Part shown: in pieces, positions 8,640 through 17,534 of the stretch
Numbering within the stretch: the stretch's first letter is position 1
Layout of the letters: each line of letters begins with the position of its first letter
Assembly: GCA_028285085.1 (NCBI GenBank)
Contig: JANQQI010000100.1
Span: 1 to 64,000, forward strand
DNA from: Saprospiraceae bacterium
Lineage (GTDB): Bacteria; Bacteroidota; Bacteroidia; Chitinophagales; Saprospiraceae
Length of the DNA stretch: 64,000 nucleotides
Direction: 5' to 3'
Made by a program: the position numbers and the translations under genes
Notes under the pieces: model-generated
What the model saw: the letters and a program-made list of their open reading frames with translations, nothing else
What the model was told of the DNA's origin: nothing
Databases searched by the model: none

Positions 8640-9050
8640 GTCTTATCAGCTACGCATGCAAACCGTCGAACCTGTGTTCGATGAAAGAGCGATCTCTAAA
8701 AGAGTAAATGTCTGGTAGACATTAAAGCGATTGAACCCTGATTACCTTTGGCAGTCACGATAGCGGACGGGGTGGCCAACAATACTATAGGCTACTCTGG
8801 ATTAACACCCGAGGACTTAAAAGTGTAAAAAAGGGCATGTTTATGGCCGCTGCCACTTTCAACCTAAAGAAATGGGTAAAACATTTGGTTAAAAACAACG
8901 TTTTTATGAACTTATGGAGGTAAATAGGCTATGACGGCTCACAGAGTCTGTCGTTGGTTTATTTGCGTTTCAGAATAATTTTTGGTGGTCTGTTTTTTTT
9001 GAAAGCGAAAAAAGTCTAGAATTGGCAACCGTTTGGAAATAGGCTCAAAG
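8640..9050 (+). pseudogene. IS1182-type transposase, internally deleted 3' remnant
   Basis: A frame near 8656 reads MQTVEPVFDERAIS, recalling the TVEP-FG motif of IS1182-type DDE transposases. After an insertion that includes the AATGTCT-GGT-AGACATT hairpin, the frame from about 8790 reads LLWINTRGLKSVKKGMFMAA and then ATFNLKKWVKHLVK, the conserved C-terminal end. The IS 3' tail follows to about 9050. The span 8677-8775 resembles 17897-17980. Between 8068 and 8640 I see only the tandem repeat listed separately. Confidence 0.65.
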
Positions 9051-9124
9051 ATTATAATGTTACTAATCCCCATCCGTCGGCTACTGTATCTAGCCGGATC
9101 TTTAGTGGCAAGCAGAAAAGAAAA

Positions 9125-9832
9125 ATGAAAGAGTATCTAAAAATAACCTCAGGAGATAAGATAATGTATTATCCAGAATTTCGAATTGCCGAAATAACGA
9201 TAATGCCTTGGTATCAAGATAAAGTTAGAATAGATATGGAGTTGGCAACATTTGACGGGCAATATAATTCTAAACAAAAAGATAGTTTTGAAAAGGAATT
9301 AAATCAATCAATAGAAAACAGATTTTCAAATATCAGTATGAGATTAGAATGTGGACAAATCCCACACAATAATCTTGAACAAATAAAGCTTGAAATTTCA
9401 GATGGAGGAGATGAAGACGGAGGTGGACTTGTGCAACTATGCGTAGATTGGGTAATTTATCTCAAAAATATAACAATTGAATTTAAAAAGGTTGAGAATC
9501 AATTATATACTATTTGGAAAGGAGAATCAGAAGATATTGATAGTTATTCAACTTCAGGATTCAATACCAAATTCGAATTGGTGGCTAAAATCTATAAAGT
9601 AAAGGAACTGAATGATTACCAAGAATTACTTTCAAATGCAAAAGAAATTGTAATGAGAGAAGTTCGTTACAAGGAAATAATATCAAAATTAAAGGGAAGA
9701 CAATTAGAAAAAGTGAAATTAAATTCCATCAACCCTCTTGAAAGAGCATTCGAATATAACGATTCAATTTGGGCATGGAATCAATTAGATAAAACAATAA
9801 AAGAAGAAGAATTAATTGACCCATATAAATAA
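9125..9832 (+). CDS. Hypothetical cytoplasmic protein
   Basis: A 235-residue product with no signal peptide or membrane segment. I do not recognise the family. Residues about 20-120 alternate hydrophobic strands and contain a Gly/Asp-rich turn (SDGGDEDGGG) followed by LVQLCVDWVIYL. Residues 155-235 are mostly charged helices. Base composition is A-rich like its neighbours. It lies isolated just after an IS remnant, so it may be a transferred gene. Its size would suit a cargo or immunity gene, but there is no sign of a partner. Confidence 0.6.
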   Translation: MKEYLKITSGDKIMYYPEFRIAEITIMPWYQDKVRIDMELATFDGQYNSKQKDSFEKELNQSIENRFSNISMRLECGQIPHNNLEQIKLEISDGGDEDGGGLVQLCVDWVIYLKNITIEFKKVENQLYTIWKGESEDIDSYSTSGFNTKFELVAKIYKVKELNDYQELLSNAKEIVMREVRYKEIISKLKGRQLEKVKLNSINPLERAFEYNDSIWAWNQLDKTIKEEELIDPYK

Positions 9833-9965
9833 AAAAGAAGCCAGCTAACGATAAGGCCTAATTTGACATATCTACTTCGCGGGATTGTAGGTTAAAGAGC
9901 CATAAAAAGCAATCGTATCTTTCGTCCAGCCTCAATTAATGCAAAGGATTTAGAAGGATCGATAC

Positions 9966-10559
9966 TCAAATATAATATAGCACCCGCAATGCGAATGTCC
10001 ATTCTCCAAAGGTAGATAATGTACCTCTTGCGTTTAAAGCAAAAGATTTACTAAAAAAAGAGGTCGCAGCAAAATTAAATAGCAATGCGTTTTCTCGGTC
10101 AAATCGAATATCATTAGTCACATCAATGTCATTGATGGCTAATATTTTATGCTCAAACAGATGAGCATAGGTGATTCCAAAGCTAATATTATGTTTATAA
10201 AAGTTTTCCTTTTCATTTTTTCTAATATTAAACCGGTAGGCTAATGCTAAAGGAACTTCGAAAAAGTGCAAAGTTATTTTGTTCAATGCAATAGTTGGTG
10301 ATTGAGCAATGTTTACATAATGTCCGTTTTGGCTATACAACAATTCTAAATTCATTTCCCATCTTTTATTGAGTATAGCTGAAACTCCGGGTCCAATATT
10401 CAATCCTAATCGACTTCCTACCTGGCTATTGCCCGATTGGGTAAGATAAGCTTCCGTTAGATTAGATCCTAAGCCTAAATATGCTTTAAATCTTTGAGCA
10501 TTGAGTCGAATGGTACTAAAGATGAATACTAGAAAAACTAGAACAGTGAATTGTTTCAT
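9966..10559 (-). CDS. Outer-membrane beta-barrel (porin-family, PorT-like) protein
   Basis: A 197-residue product with a signal peptide ending near residue 21 (IRLNAQ), then alternating amphipathic strands: FKAYLGLGSNLTEAYL, a GLNIGPGVSAIL turn, WEMNLELLYSQNG, FEVPLALAYRFNI and a final strand FALRVLYYI. The pattern is that of PorT/OmpW-like eight-stranded barrels common in this phylum. No specific function can be given. It is a single gene. Confidence 0.75.
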   Translation of the reverse strand: MKQFTVLVFLVFIFSTIRLNAQRFKAYLGLGSNLTEAYLTQSGNSQVGSRLGLNIGPGVSAILNKRWEMNLELLYSQNGHYVNIAQSPTIALNKITLHFFEVPLALAYRFNIRKNEKENFYKHNISFGITYAHLFEHKILAINDIDVTNDIRFDRENALLFNFAATSFFSKSFALNARGTLSTFGEWTFALRVLYYI

Positions 10560-10756
10560 CTTCTGAAAACGAAGCAGTTTATTTCATATTGATTGTATAT
10601 ACAAAATTAACACTTCGTAGCTTCTAATCAATCATAAAAAGCATTCGCAAAATCATTTGCAAGTAATCCTTATCTTCGCTTACGCTTTCGGGAAAAGAAT
10701 AGCAGTAACTACCGCGCCTGCACGGTGCCTTCTATGCAACTAAGAAGTTAGAACCA

Positions 10757-11683
10757 ATGGAAAATTTCACCAATAATAAAAGGGTGTTACAAGAGATTTA
10801 TCAAATTGTTGCCTTACAAGAGAATGAAGGTGATATTGCTAATTATATACCTGAGTTAGCCAAGGTAAATCCTGAGAGATTTGGGGTTTCATTTTTATCC
10901 ATAAATAATGAAGAATTTGGGATTGGTGATTGGCAAACAAAGTTCTCCATACAAAGTATATCAAAGGTGCTATCACTTAGTCTAGCATACAAAATCGTAG
11001 GAGATAAAATATGGGAACGAGTGGGAGTTGAACCATCAGGTAGTGCATTTAATTCTCTGGTGCAATTAGAAACAGATAATGGGATTCCGAGAAACCCATT
11101 CATAAATGGTGGGGCGATGGTAATTTGTGATGTTTTGATTAGTCATTTGAAAAATCCAATAAATGATTTTCTGGACTATGTAAGGGAAATTAGCTATTGC
11201 AAAGACATCTACTTCTCTGAATCAGTTGCAAAGTCAGAAGCATCTGCTGGCTATCGCAATATTGCGCTCTGTAATTTCATAAAATCATTTGGCAATATTA
11301 AGAATCAACCAAACGAGGTATTAGATTTTTATTTTAAGATGTGTTCAATTGAGATGAGCTGCCAAGAGCTAACAAAAACATTTTTATTTTTAGCAAATAG
11401 CAAGTTTAGAACAGCGAGTGGAGATATAGTTTTGAATTTAGGTCAGGCAAAAAGGATTAATGCGATCATGCAAACTTGTGGATTTTATGATGAATCAGGG
11501 GAATTTTCATTTAAAGTTGGATTGCCAGGGAAAAGTGGCGTAGGTGGTGGGATTGCAGCTTTGTATCCAGGAAAATATTGCATTGCAGTTTGGAGTCCAA
11601 AGCTAAATAAGAAGGGAAATTCATACCGGGGTATGAAATTTTTGGAACTATTTACTTCGGAAACTCAGCTTTCAATATTTTAA
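10757..11683 (+). CDS. glsA: Glutaminase A
   Basis: A 308-residue serine-dependent glutaminase (L-glutamine to L-glutamate plus ammonia), cytoplasmic, of normal family length. The family landmarks are present: FSIQS67-ISK70 (SxxK with Ser67 as nucleophile), the run WERVGVEPSGSAFNSLVQLE, then G-I-P-R-N-P-F-I-N-G-G-A, the YRNIAL segment, and the C-terminal GKSGVGGGIAALYPGKYCIA with Ser. ATG 10757 is the only start that gives the usual N-terminus. It stands alone. Confidence 0.95.
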   Translation: MENFTNNKRVLQEIYQIVALQENEGDIANYIPELAKVNPERFGVSFLSINNEEFGIGDWQTKFSIQSISKVLSLSLAYKIVGDKIWERVGVEPSGSAFNSLVQLETDNGIPRNPFINGGAMVICDVLISHLKNPINDFLDYVREISYCKDIYFSESVAKSEASAGYRNIALCNFIKSFGNIKNQPNEVLDFYFKMCSIEMSCQELTKTFLFLANSKFRTASGDIVLNLGQAKRINAIMQTCGFYDESGEFSFKVGLPGKSGVGGGIAALYPGKYCIAVWSPKLNKKGNSYRGMKFLELFTSETQLSIF

Positions 11684-11740
11684 AATTGAATAGACCGCAG
11701 CATAGGCTAAAAAATATTAATATTTATGTACTTTTATCGG

Positions 11741-12634
11741 ATGGATCGAAGAAACTTCATTAAGCACGCCGGAATAGTAGGAGGTATGGCACTTACCTCC
11801 TTATCCTGTTCATTAGTTTTAAAAGAATCTAAATATAAAATGGGCTATCAGCTTTTTTCAATCCGTGATGAAATGGCTGAAAGACCGGTCGAGACCCTAA
11901 AAGCGCTCAAAGCAATGGGGTATGAAGATTTTGAAATTTATGGGTTTGATGCTGACAAAGGACTGATTTATGGATTTAAGCCATTAGAATTTAAACAAAT
12001 TTTAGATGATTTAGAATTATCAGTTACTAGCGGTCACTATGGATTTTCGCCTTATTTAGAAAAAAGCGAAGATGAACTAAAAGGTTTTGTAGACCGATGC
12101 ATAAGGTGTGCAAAAGAATTACAAAGCAAATACATAACCTGGCCATGGATAGCTCCAGAACAAAGAACGTTAGACAATTTCAGGTTGATGTCTCGCAAAT
12201 TGAATATTATAGGAGAACAAGTCTCGAAAGCTGATCTTGGATTTGCCTATCATAATCATGGTTTTGAATTCGAAGACCATGAAGGAGAGAATGGTTTTGA
12301 TATCATCATAAATGAAACCGATCCTTCCTTAGTGAAACTTGAAATGGACATGTATTGGGTAATGCATTCCTCTAATTATACCCCCCAAGAATTAATTGAT
12401 TTGCAGCCCGGACGATATGTCATGTGGCATATAAAGGACATGGACAAAGTCACAAGAGATTATACAGAATTAGGGAATGGTTCAATCGATTATACCAAAC
12501 TACTACCGGATCCAATTAAATCAGGGCTTGAATATTACTATTTAGAACAAGGCGGAAATTTTGCAGTTAATTCTACGGCGAGTGCCGCTGAAAGTGCTAA
12601 ATATTTCAAAAGTCATCTTCAAAAAAAATTATAG
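11741..12634 (+). CDS. Sugar phosphate isomerase/epimerase-like TIM-barrel protein
   Basis: A 297-residue product from ATG 11741, which gives the usual M-x-R-R-x-F-I-K start of exported members (MDRRNFIKHAGIVGGMAL, a Tat-like signal ending near a Cys). An ATG at 11726 is also in frame. The xylose-isomerase-like (AP endonuclease family 2) barrel covers about 30-290. Expected metal-site elements are visible: FAYHNHGFEFE, LEMDMYWVMHS and MWHIKDMD. Relatives act on sugars or sugar phosphates; the substrate is unknown. A hairpin at 12674-12700 may end the transcript. Confidence 0.85.
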   Translation: MDRRNFIKHAGIVGGMALTSLSCSLVLKESKYKMGYQLFSIRDEMAERPVETLKALKAMGYEDFEIYGFDADKGLIYGFKPLEFKQILDDLELSVTSGHYGFSPYLEKSEDELKGFVDRCIRCAKELQSKYITWPWIAPEQRTLDNFRLMSRKLNIIGEQVSKADLGFAYHNHGFEFEDHEGENGFDIIINETDPSLVKLEMDMYWVMHSSNYTPQELIDLQPGRYVMWHIKDMDKVTRDYTELGNGSIDYTKLLPDPIKSGLEYYYLEQGGNFAVNSTASAAESAKYFKSHLQKKL

Positions 12635-12673
12635 GCTTATAAAAGAAAGCCAATTGCTGACAAAAACTACCGG

Positions 12674-12700
12674 TCAATTGTGGCGTTTAACCACAATTGA
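12674..12700 (+). terminator. Stem-loop after the isomerase gene
   Basis: TCAATTGTGG and CCACAATTGA form a perfect 10-base stem with a 7-base loop, 40 bases past the stop codon. No T-run follows, so it may be a terminator or only an mRNA-end hairpin. Confidence 0.45.
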
Positions 12701-12750
12701 TCGATAACAAGACAGTTGGAACGCCATGATTCTAATAGAAAGGAGAAACT

Positions 12751-12882
12751 GTGATTAGGAAAGAACCAATTAAAAACGTGGAAGTAGAATATGATGATGT
12801 TAGAGGAAGCAAATTTTGGCAAAAAGGAATGACAAACAGCAAAGGAATTGCAAGATTCAATCCGATTAAACCGAAGTATTAA
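12751..12882 (+). CDS. Short frame resembling a carboxypeptidase-regulatory-like domain end
   Basis: A 43-residue frame from GTG 12751, preceded at 7-11 bases by AGGAG. The reading EPIKNVEVEYDDVRGSKFW, then TNSKGIARFNPIKPKY, follows the pattern P-knVeV ... T-s-G-iArF--ikP--Y of Ig-like regulatory domains (CarboxypepD_reg). It is far too short for a whole domain-bearing protein. It may be a surviving fragment of a deleted gene, or coincidence. Confidence 0.3.
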   Translation: MIRKEPIKNVEVEYDDVRGSKFWQKGMTNSKGIARFNPIKPKY

Positions 12883-12939
12883 ATCTAAGGACATAGTTAA
12901 AATAAACTAAGCCTTTTCTACGAGAAAAGAATATAACAC

Positions 12940-13060
12940 TAACAGCTATAAAAGTGCAAAAAATCAATAGCTTCTTACGTCGACTGCAGCTTTTGCACAG
13001 ACCGTTAATGGCTCATTATAAATCAGCAAAAAAAAGGCTTCGCTTCACTGCAGTCGTTCC
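12940..13060. repeat. Nested inverted repeats (attC-like or interspersed palindrome)
   Basis: GTGCAAAA (12954-12961) pairs with TTTTGCAC (12991-12998), and CGACTGCAG (12981-12989) with CTGCAGTCG (13048-13056). The TAACACTAACAGCTATAA start and the CCGTTA segment resemble the palindromic repeats that follow single genes in many Bacteroidota, and loosely resemble integron attC sites. It is non-coding. Confidence 0.45.
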
Positions 13061-13312
13061 GTGCATCATCTAAATTCGTACCTGGTAATCGAGTTTAGCT
13101 CTAAGGTTGCTCGGCGCGGTCTTGCTCAGCCGTTTTGCCCCCACCCTACTCACCTGAAAGTCAGATTCACAGTAGGTCCTGCCCAAACAGGAACCCTGAT
13201 TAATCACTGCTCATACATGCGACAGAGAGTGAATTGGATACCAATTGAGTAAAATAATTCCCAAAAGAATTGTTAAAACAAAATAAAAACGTAATTTAAG
13301 AAAAATCGGAAT

Positions 13313-13530
13313 GAGCTATAACAAGGTGCTTAACCCAATGTCTACCACTATTGGGTGGCCATGGTATGAGCATCGGGTAATGGAACGCCGTGCTACGACT
13401 TCGCTGCACAAACGTCAAACATGAGCTCAAAGCCAATTGAAATACTGCGAATGAAAATTCGACGCTTCGCATCATTTTTTTTCTCCGGCTTCAACGGCAT
13501 CGAGCCAGGCTCGTTATGGGCAAGTAAGAT
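13313..13530. repeat. Second palindrome-rich intergenic segment
   Basis: It begins GCTATAACAAGGTGCTTAACC, contains CCCAAT (13334-13339) paired with ATTGGG (13350-13355), and ends with CGAGC-CAG-GCTCG (13501-13513) and GTTATGGGCAAG. The general plan (TATAAC start, inner hairpins, CGTTA end) is like that of 12940-13060. It lies 34 bases before the PLC gene. Confidence 0.4.
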
Positions 13531-13563
13531 CGTAGCCTATGTATTTTAACCTAAAAAACAATT

Positions 13564-15786
13564 ATGAAATCAAAAAGCTCAAAGTTCAGGGTTATTGTTA
13601 CCATTGAAGCAAATAAATACAATTTACAATTTCTCGGATGTTGGGGAGGGCCTTGGAAAAGTACACCAACAGACATAGAAGCAGGTCACGAAAAGGAGTT
13701 TACGTTGAACGATAATGATAGAGGAGGTATCTGGTATCGGGCGATCAATCCTGCAACTCAAGAAGAAGAGGGTTTTGTTACAATGTCTTTTACCTGTCCA
13801 GAATTGAGCTCTAATTCAGCAGAAGGATCTCCTGGTGGCATAGGTTCATTGATTTCAGCAGGCCTTCAACCATATAAGGAATCAGGACACCCCTTAAACA
13901 TTACCTATAAGGTTGGTACTAAAAATTTAGCTTGCTGGGGCTCCGGAAGCAGTAACGATCATATACTAAGATGTGATCAGACCACTTTTAAGAATAAGCG
14001 ATTGGCTATTCATATAGAAAATCCTAACTCGTATAAGTTGAGATTAGGAGGCTATTGGAATGATAATAACAAGGGAGCGGATAACTGGTACTGGGCGCCC
14101 AATGCAAATGATATGCCTCCTCCCAATTGTAAAAGAACTATTTTCCTGAAGAGAAGAGGCAAAGCAGGCCTACATCTTAGGGTATTAAGTCAATTATCCG
14201 CTTCTACCAATGATTTTACTGAGTTGGGGTTTGCTAATTTATCTTTTTATACCCCAAGGGCAGAAGGATCTCCGACAATTCATGAAGAAGGTCTTGTATC
14301 TGCAGGTTTACAGGTCTATCATGGAACAGATTCTCCTTATCCTCATTTGACTTATAAAATTGGAGATTATAACGAAGCATGCTGGACTAACTCAAGTGAA
14401 GATAACTTTGAAACTGTTTGCAAGCAAACAACTTTTAAGGATAAGCGGGCACTAATTATCGTTAATAATAAAACTCCTGAAACCTTAACGTTCCGTGATT
14501 TTTGGAACGACAACTCCGATGGAGCTTCTAACTGGTATGTGGTACCAGATACCAGCGATACTATACCTCCTGCTTGCACGCGTTTCTTTGTATTAAAGGA
14601 CAACGATAGAGCCGGTCTATATTTTGAACAATCATGGATTCAATACCATTTGTCTTTTACCTGTCCAAAATTGACCTCTAATTCAGCAGAAGGATCTCCA
14701 CATGCCGGACTTCAAACATATTCTGAACATGGTACACCAGTTACTTTTACTTACCACATAGGAACTCCAAACTTAGCATGTTGGAGTAGTGGTACCTCAA
14801 ATAAAGGTAGAGTTGTTTGTAAGCAAACCTTGGTGCGCCCATTACACCTAAGAAGATGGATGGGGAAACTAAACGAGGAGTATCCGGATAAATTTAAGAA
14901 TTTAACTTTAAGGGAATTATATATTCCAGGTGCTCATGATGCAGCTGGTTACGACTTTACTCCGATAGTTAGTTATTGGGCTCAAACTCAAGACTCCGAC
15001 TTCTACAATCAATTAATCCTCGGTGTGCGATATATGGATTTGAGGCCTAATTATATTCCGGTAGATCCATTAGATGACGAACCACCATTCACTCCAACAA
15101 ATTATTTTCATCATGATGTAATACGAACGGGCTCGAAGCTTCAGGATTTAACGACTCAAATTGCACAGTTTTACAAGGAAGACTGGGTAAATAGGAGTAA
15201 GGAAATCATTATCCTAGACTTCACTCATTTTGAAAATTATTCAACTCAAGCTCAATGGGAGTTTTTCTTTAAGACAATCCTTGATTCTGATCTAAATGAA
15301 TATTTGATTCCACAAGGAACATTTGGTCCAAGCTCCACTTTAGATTCTTTATGGTCTGCTTCAAAAACTCAGCGGGTGATTGCTAGTGTAAGTCCTGATG
15401 CTTATACCCCCTATAAGGCAATGTTAGACCCCAAACCAAATATATGGGATGGTGAAGATCTATTCGCGCCCGGCTGGAGAAGGACAAAGTTCTGGCCAGA
15501 AAAAAATAGCGAACAAGATTTGGTCGATTACATCGATGCTAATATTGATACATTTCATGATAATGCAAACTTGTGGGCCCTTCAGGCAATCCTTACAGGC
15601 ACTGTTTCACAAGGCGTATATTCCTTGGTTGATCAGGCTAGAGATGCACTGTATCGGCAAGGCCAGCGATGGAAAAGCAAAACCAACATTGTGATAACAG
15701 ATTTTTATGACGAACGAACCACTCTAGAAGCAATAATGGAAAATATTGAAAGGGCTTTGAATGATAAAATAAATACAGAATTATGA
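13564..15786 (+). CDS. PI-PLC X-domain protein with three N-terminal beta-rich repeats
   Basis: A 740-residue protein without a signal peptide. The C-terminal domain (about 435-740) is a phosphatidylinositol-specific phospholipase C X domain: L-Y-I-P-G-A-H458-D-A-A carries the first catalytic His, GVRYMDLRP follows, and H516-H517-D carries the second. Family members cleave glycerophosphoinositides. Residues 1-430 are three divergent copies of a unit of about 145 residues. Each has a W-N-D-N/G-W-type segment, an L-x-D-N-D-R-(A/G)-G turn, an AEGSP motif and an (A/E)CW end, and so resembles membrane-binding beta-sandwich modules of cytolysins (inference). Its stop overlaps the start of the Hint gene (ATGA), so the two are coupled. 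Flanking repeats and IS debris suggest an acquired island. Confidence 0.85.
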   Translation: MKSKSSKFRVIVTIEANKYNLQFLGCWGGPWKSTPTDIEAGHEKEFTLNDNDRGGIWYRAINPATQEEEGFVTMSFTCPELSSNSAEGSPGGIGSLISAGLQPYKESGHPLNITYKVGTKNLACWGSGSSNDHILRCDQTTFKNKRLAIHIENPNSYKLRLGGYWNDNNKGADNWYWAPNANDMPPPNCKRTIFLKRRGKAGLHLRVLSQLSASTNDFTELGFANLSFYTPRAEGSPTIHEEGLVSAGLQVYHGTDSPYPHLTYKIGDYNEACWTNSSEDNFETVCKQTTFKDKRALIIVNNKTPETLTFRDFWNDNSDGASNWYVVPDTSDTIPPACTRFFVLKDNDRAGLYFEQSWIQYHLSFTCPKLTSNSAEGSPHAGLQTYSEHGTPVTFTYHIGTPNLACWSSGTSNKGRVVCKQTLVRPLHLRRWMGKLNEEYPDKFKNLTLRELYIPGAHDAAGYDFTPIVSYWAQTQDSDFYNQLILGVRYMDLRPNYIPVDPLDDEPPFTPTNYFHHDVIRTGSKLQDLTTQIAQFYKEDWVNRSKEIIILDFTHFENYSTQAQWEFFFKTILDSDLNEYLIPQGTFGPSSTLDSLWSASKTQRVIASVSPDAYTPYKAMLDPKPNIWDGEDLFAPGWRRTKFWPEKNSEQDLVDYIDANIDTFHDNANLWALQAILTGTVSQGVYSLVDQARDALYRQGQRWKSKTNIVITDFYDERTTLEAIMENIERALNDKINTEL

Positions 15787-17522
15787 TTACGATTACTCAA
15801 GATCAACAAAAATTGTTTGATTACATAGATAGTCTTATCTCAGGAAATGGTCATTTGATTTATGATTTTAGGGATGAAAGACAATATCAATTTGCGTGGA
15901 TGATGGCCGAGCTTTCTGGAAGAAAGCACCTATTCCCTGGCATGTTTAAAAGCCTTGAACGTATGAGGTCATTCCATGAAGAAATTGGAAGCAAGAACAT
16001 TTCGTTGTTATATGAAAAACAAGCAATTGGTGTCCTAAGCGACACATCGGATACCGATGGATGGCAAAATATGTTCAAAATACCTGGACTAAATTTGACA
16101 CCAGACGGAAATATAGCTTCGAATGGATTAGCTACTGTAGTCGGAGGTTTTTCCAATATGAATCTGTCGTTAATAGTTCAAAGCAGAAGTTCAAAAAATA
16201 TTGTTGCGCATGGATTTAACAATGGTTTTGCTCAGAACATGTTATCTGTTGATACTGAACCCTCTACTTCCAATGAAATTGATGTAAATGCGTACTTACA
16301 TTACCACGGACTGTCGCAAAACAATTCAATGCAAGGAATTCCCTTGACTGGAATTGTGAAACGAAAAGATACCAGCTCAGTAACAGCAACCCCGATTGTT
16401 TCTATTCCGAAAAGAGAAACAAATAAGCCTAACAATCCTAAAGCAATAAATATTGGTCTAGGTCGCGCCTGGACAGATCAAGGCTATCCACAGGGGAGTG
16501 GAGGAAATCCAAATTCACAGTTTGACTACGCTTGGAATGAGTCTATTCCTCCTTCAGGTGAAAATCCTAAGGGGAAAATACCCTTTGTTGGCAGTGTTAC
16601 ATTTTCAAAGGACATTAGTTCACCACTTGAGTATGAAACTAATTTTCTTTTAAAAATTTACGTTGCTGATAAAACTGGAGGAGGGGGGGTTCAGCTCTCG
16701 CCTTCTGATGATCGTGCAGTTGCAAAAGCCTTTAGCATTGATCCAAATAATCCCGCTAAACTCAATTGGAATCTAGCTCCTGGAACTAGCACAACTGACC
16801 CAGGTAACCCAATTCAATTTAGCAATGTACCCTGGGGGTCAGATACATTAGCTTATTTTTTCTGTGAGATAGATGTCGTTTTACAGGATCGCGATGGCTC
16901 AGCATCTGCATATATTCAAAGTTCGCTGTCGCCGGACTCAGACGCTTTGGATGGAACGGCCTACATTATGCCGATTGATTTCATCTGGCATTGTCTTGCC
17001 GAAGATTCGCTAGTCACAATGGCAGATGGTTCCAAAAAAGAAATTAAAGAAATCGTTGCTGGTGATAAAGTTCAAATCAATGATAAAGGTGAAATAGCGA
17101 CGGTACAATGGACTAACCTCGGAGTTCATAAAGGACATGTCCTGAAAATTACTACTGAATCAGGAAAAGAGATTATTGCAAGCGATAATCATGTATTTAT
17201 TTCCAACCAAGACTATAAACCTGCTCGAGAACTTGAGGTTGGAGAAACGATAACTACTACGAATGGAGCTGAAAAAATTTCGACTTTGGAACGTGTAGAA
17301 TATGATGGTTTAATGTGTAATCTAGCAACCGTAACATATCAAGATCCAAATAACCCAAGTTCTGAATTAGGGACTTATTACGCTAATGATATTCTTGTTG
17401 GAGATATCAATGCACAACGAGTAATTAAAAAAATCCAATCAAACGATATTAATTGGATCAAAAAGCAGGTGCCAGCATATTTACATACAGATGTTGAAAA
17501 TTATTTTAGCAAAAATAAGTAG
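15783..17522 (+). CDS. Hint (hedgehog/intein) domain protein
   Basis: A 579-residue protein whose ATG overlaps the PLC stop by 4 bases. Residues 1-400 are unrecognised, contain a GGSG-like low-complexity stretch and beta-rich segments, and have no signal peptide. From C404 (HCLAEDSLVTMADGS) a Hint domain begins. It shows the expected opening Cys, the VQWTNLGVHKGHV strand, D-N-H470-V-F (block B-like His) and PARELEVGETITT. No C-terminal His-Asn followed by a nucleophile is evident, and about 70 residues follow the core. Hint domains self-cleave and in bacteria occur in polymorphic toxins. The protein is inferred to process or deliver itself together with the PLC. No downstream immunity gene is visible. 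Confidence 0.8.
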   Translation: MITITQDQQKLFDYIDSLISGNGHLIYDFRDERQYQFAWMMAELSGRKHLFPGMFKSLERMRSFHEEIGSKNISLLYEKQAIGVLSDTSDTDGWQNMFKIPGLNLTPDGNIASNGLATVVGGFSNMNLSLIVQSRSSKNIVAHGFNNGFAQNMLSVDTEPSTSNEIDVNAYLHYHGLSQNNSMQGIPLTGIVKRKDTSSVTATPIVSIPKRETNKPNNPKAINIGLGRAWTDQGYPQGSGGNPNSQFDYAWNESIPPSGENPKGKIPFVGSVTFSKDISSPLEYETNFLLKIYVADKTGGGGVQLSPSDDRAVAKAFSIDPNNPAKLNWNLAPGTSTTDPGNPIQFSNVPWGSDTLAYFFCEIDVVLQDRDGSASAYIQSSLSPDSDALDGTAYIMPIDFIWHCLAEDSLVTMADGSKKEIKEIVAGDKVQINDKGEIATVQWTNLGVHKGHVLKITTESGKEIIASDNHVFISNQDYKPARELEVGETITTTNGAEKISTLERVEYDGLMCNLATVTYQDPNNPSSELGTYYANDILVGDINAQRVIKKIQSNDINWIKKQVPAYLHTDVENYFSKNK

Positions 17523-17534
17523 ATAAAACCTACC

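Noticed and set aside
12667-12894. 75-codon minus-strand frame
   Set aside because: It has no ribosome site or family pattern; the plus-strand short frame 12751-12882 explains the codon bias better.
13061-13252. 63-codon plus-strand frame
   Set aside because: It lies in palindrome-rich DNA, has no homology pattern and no upstream ribosome site.
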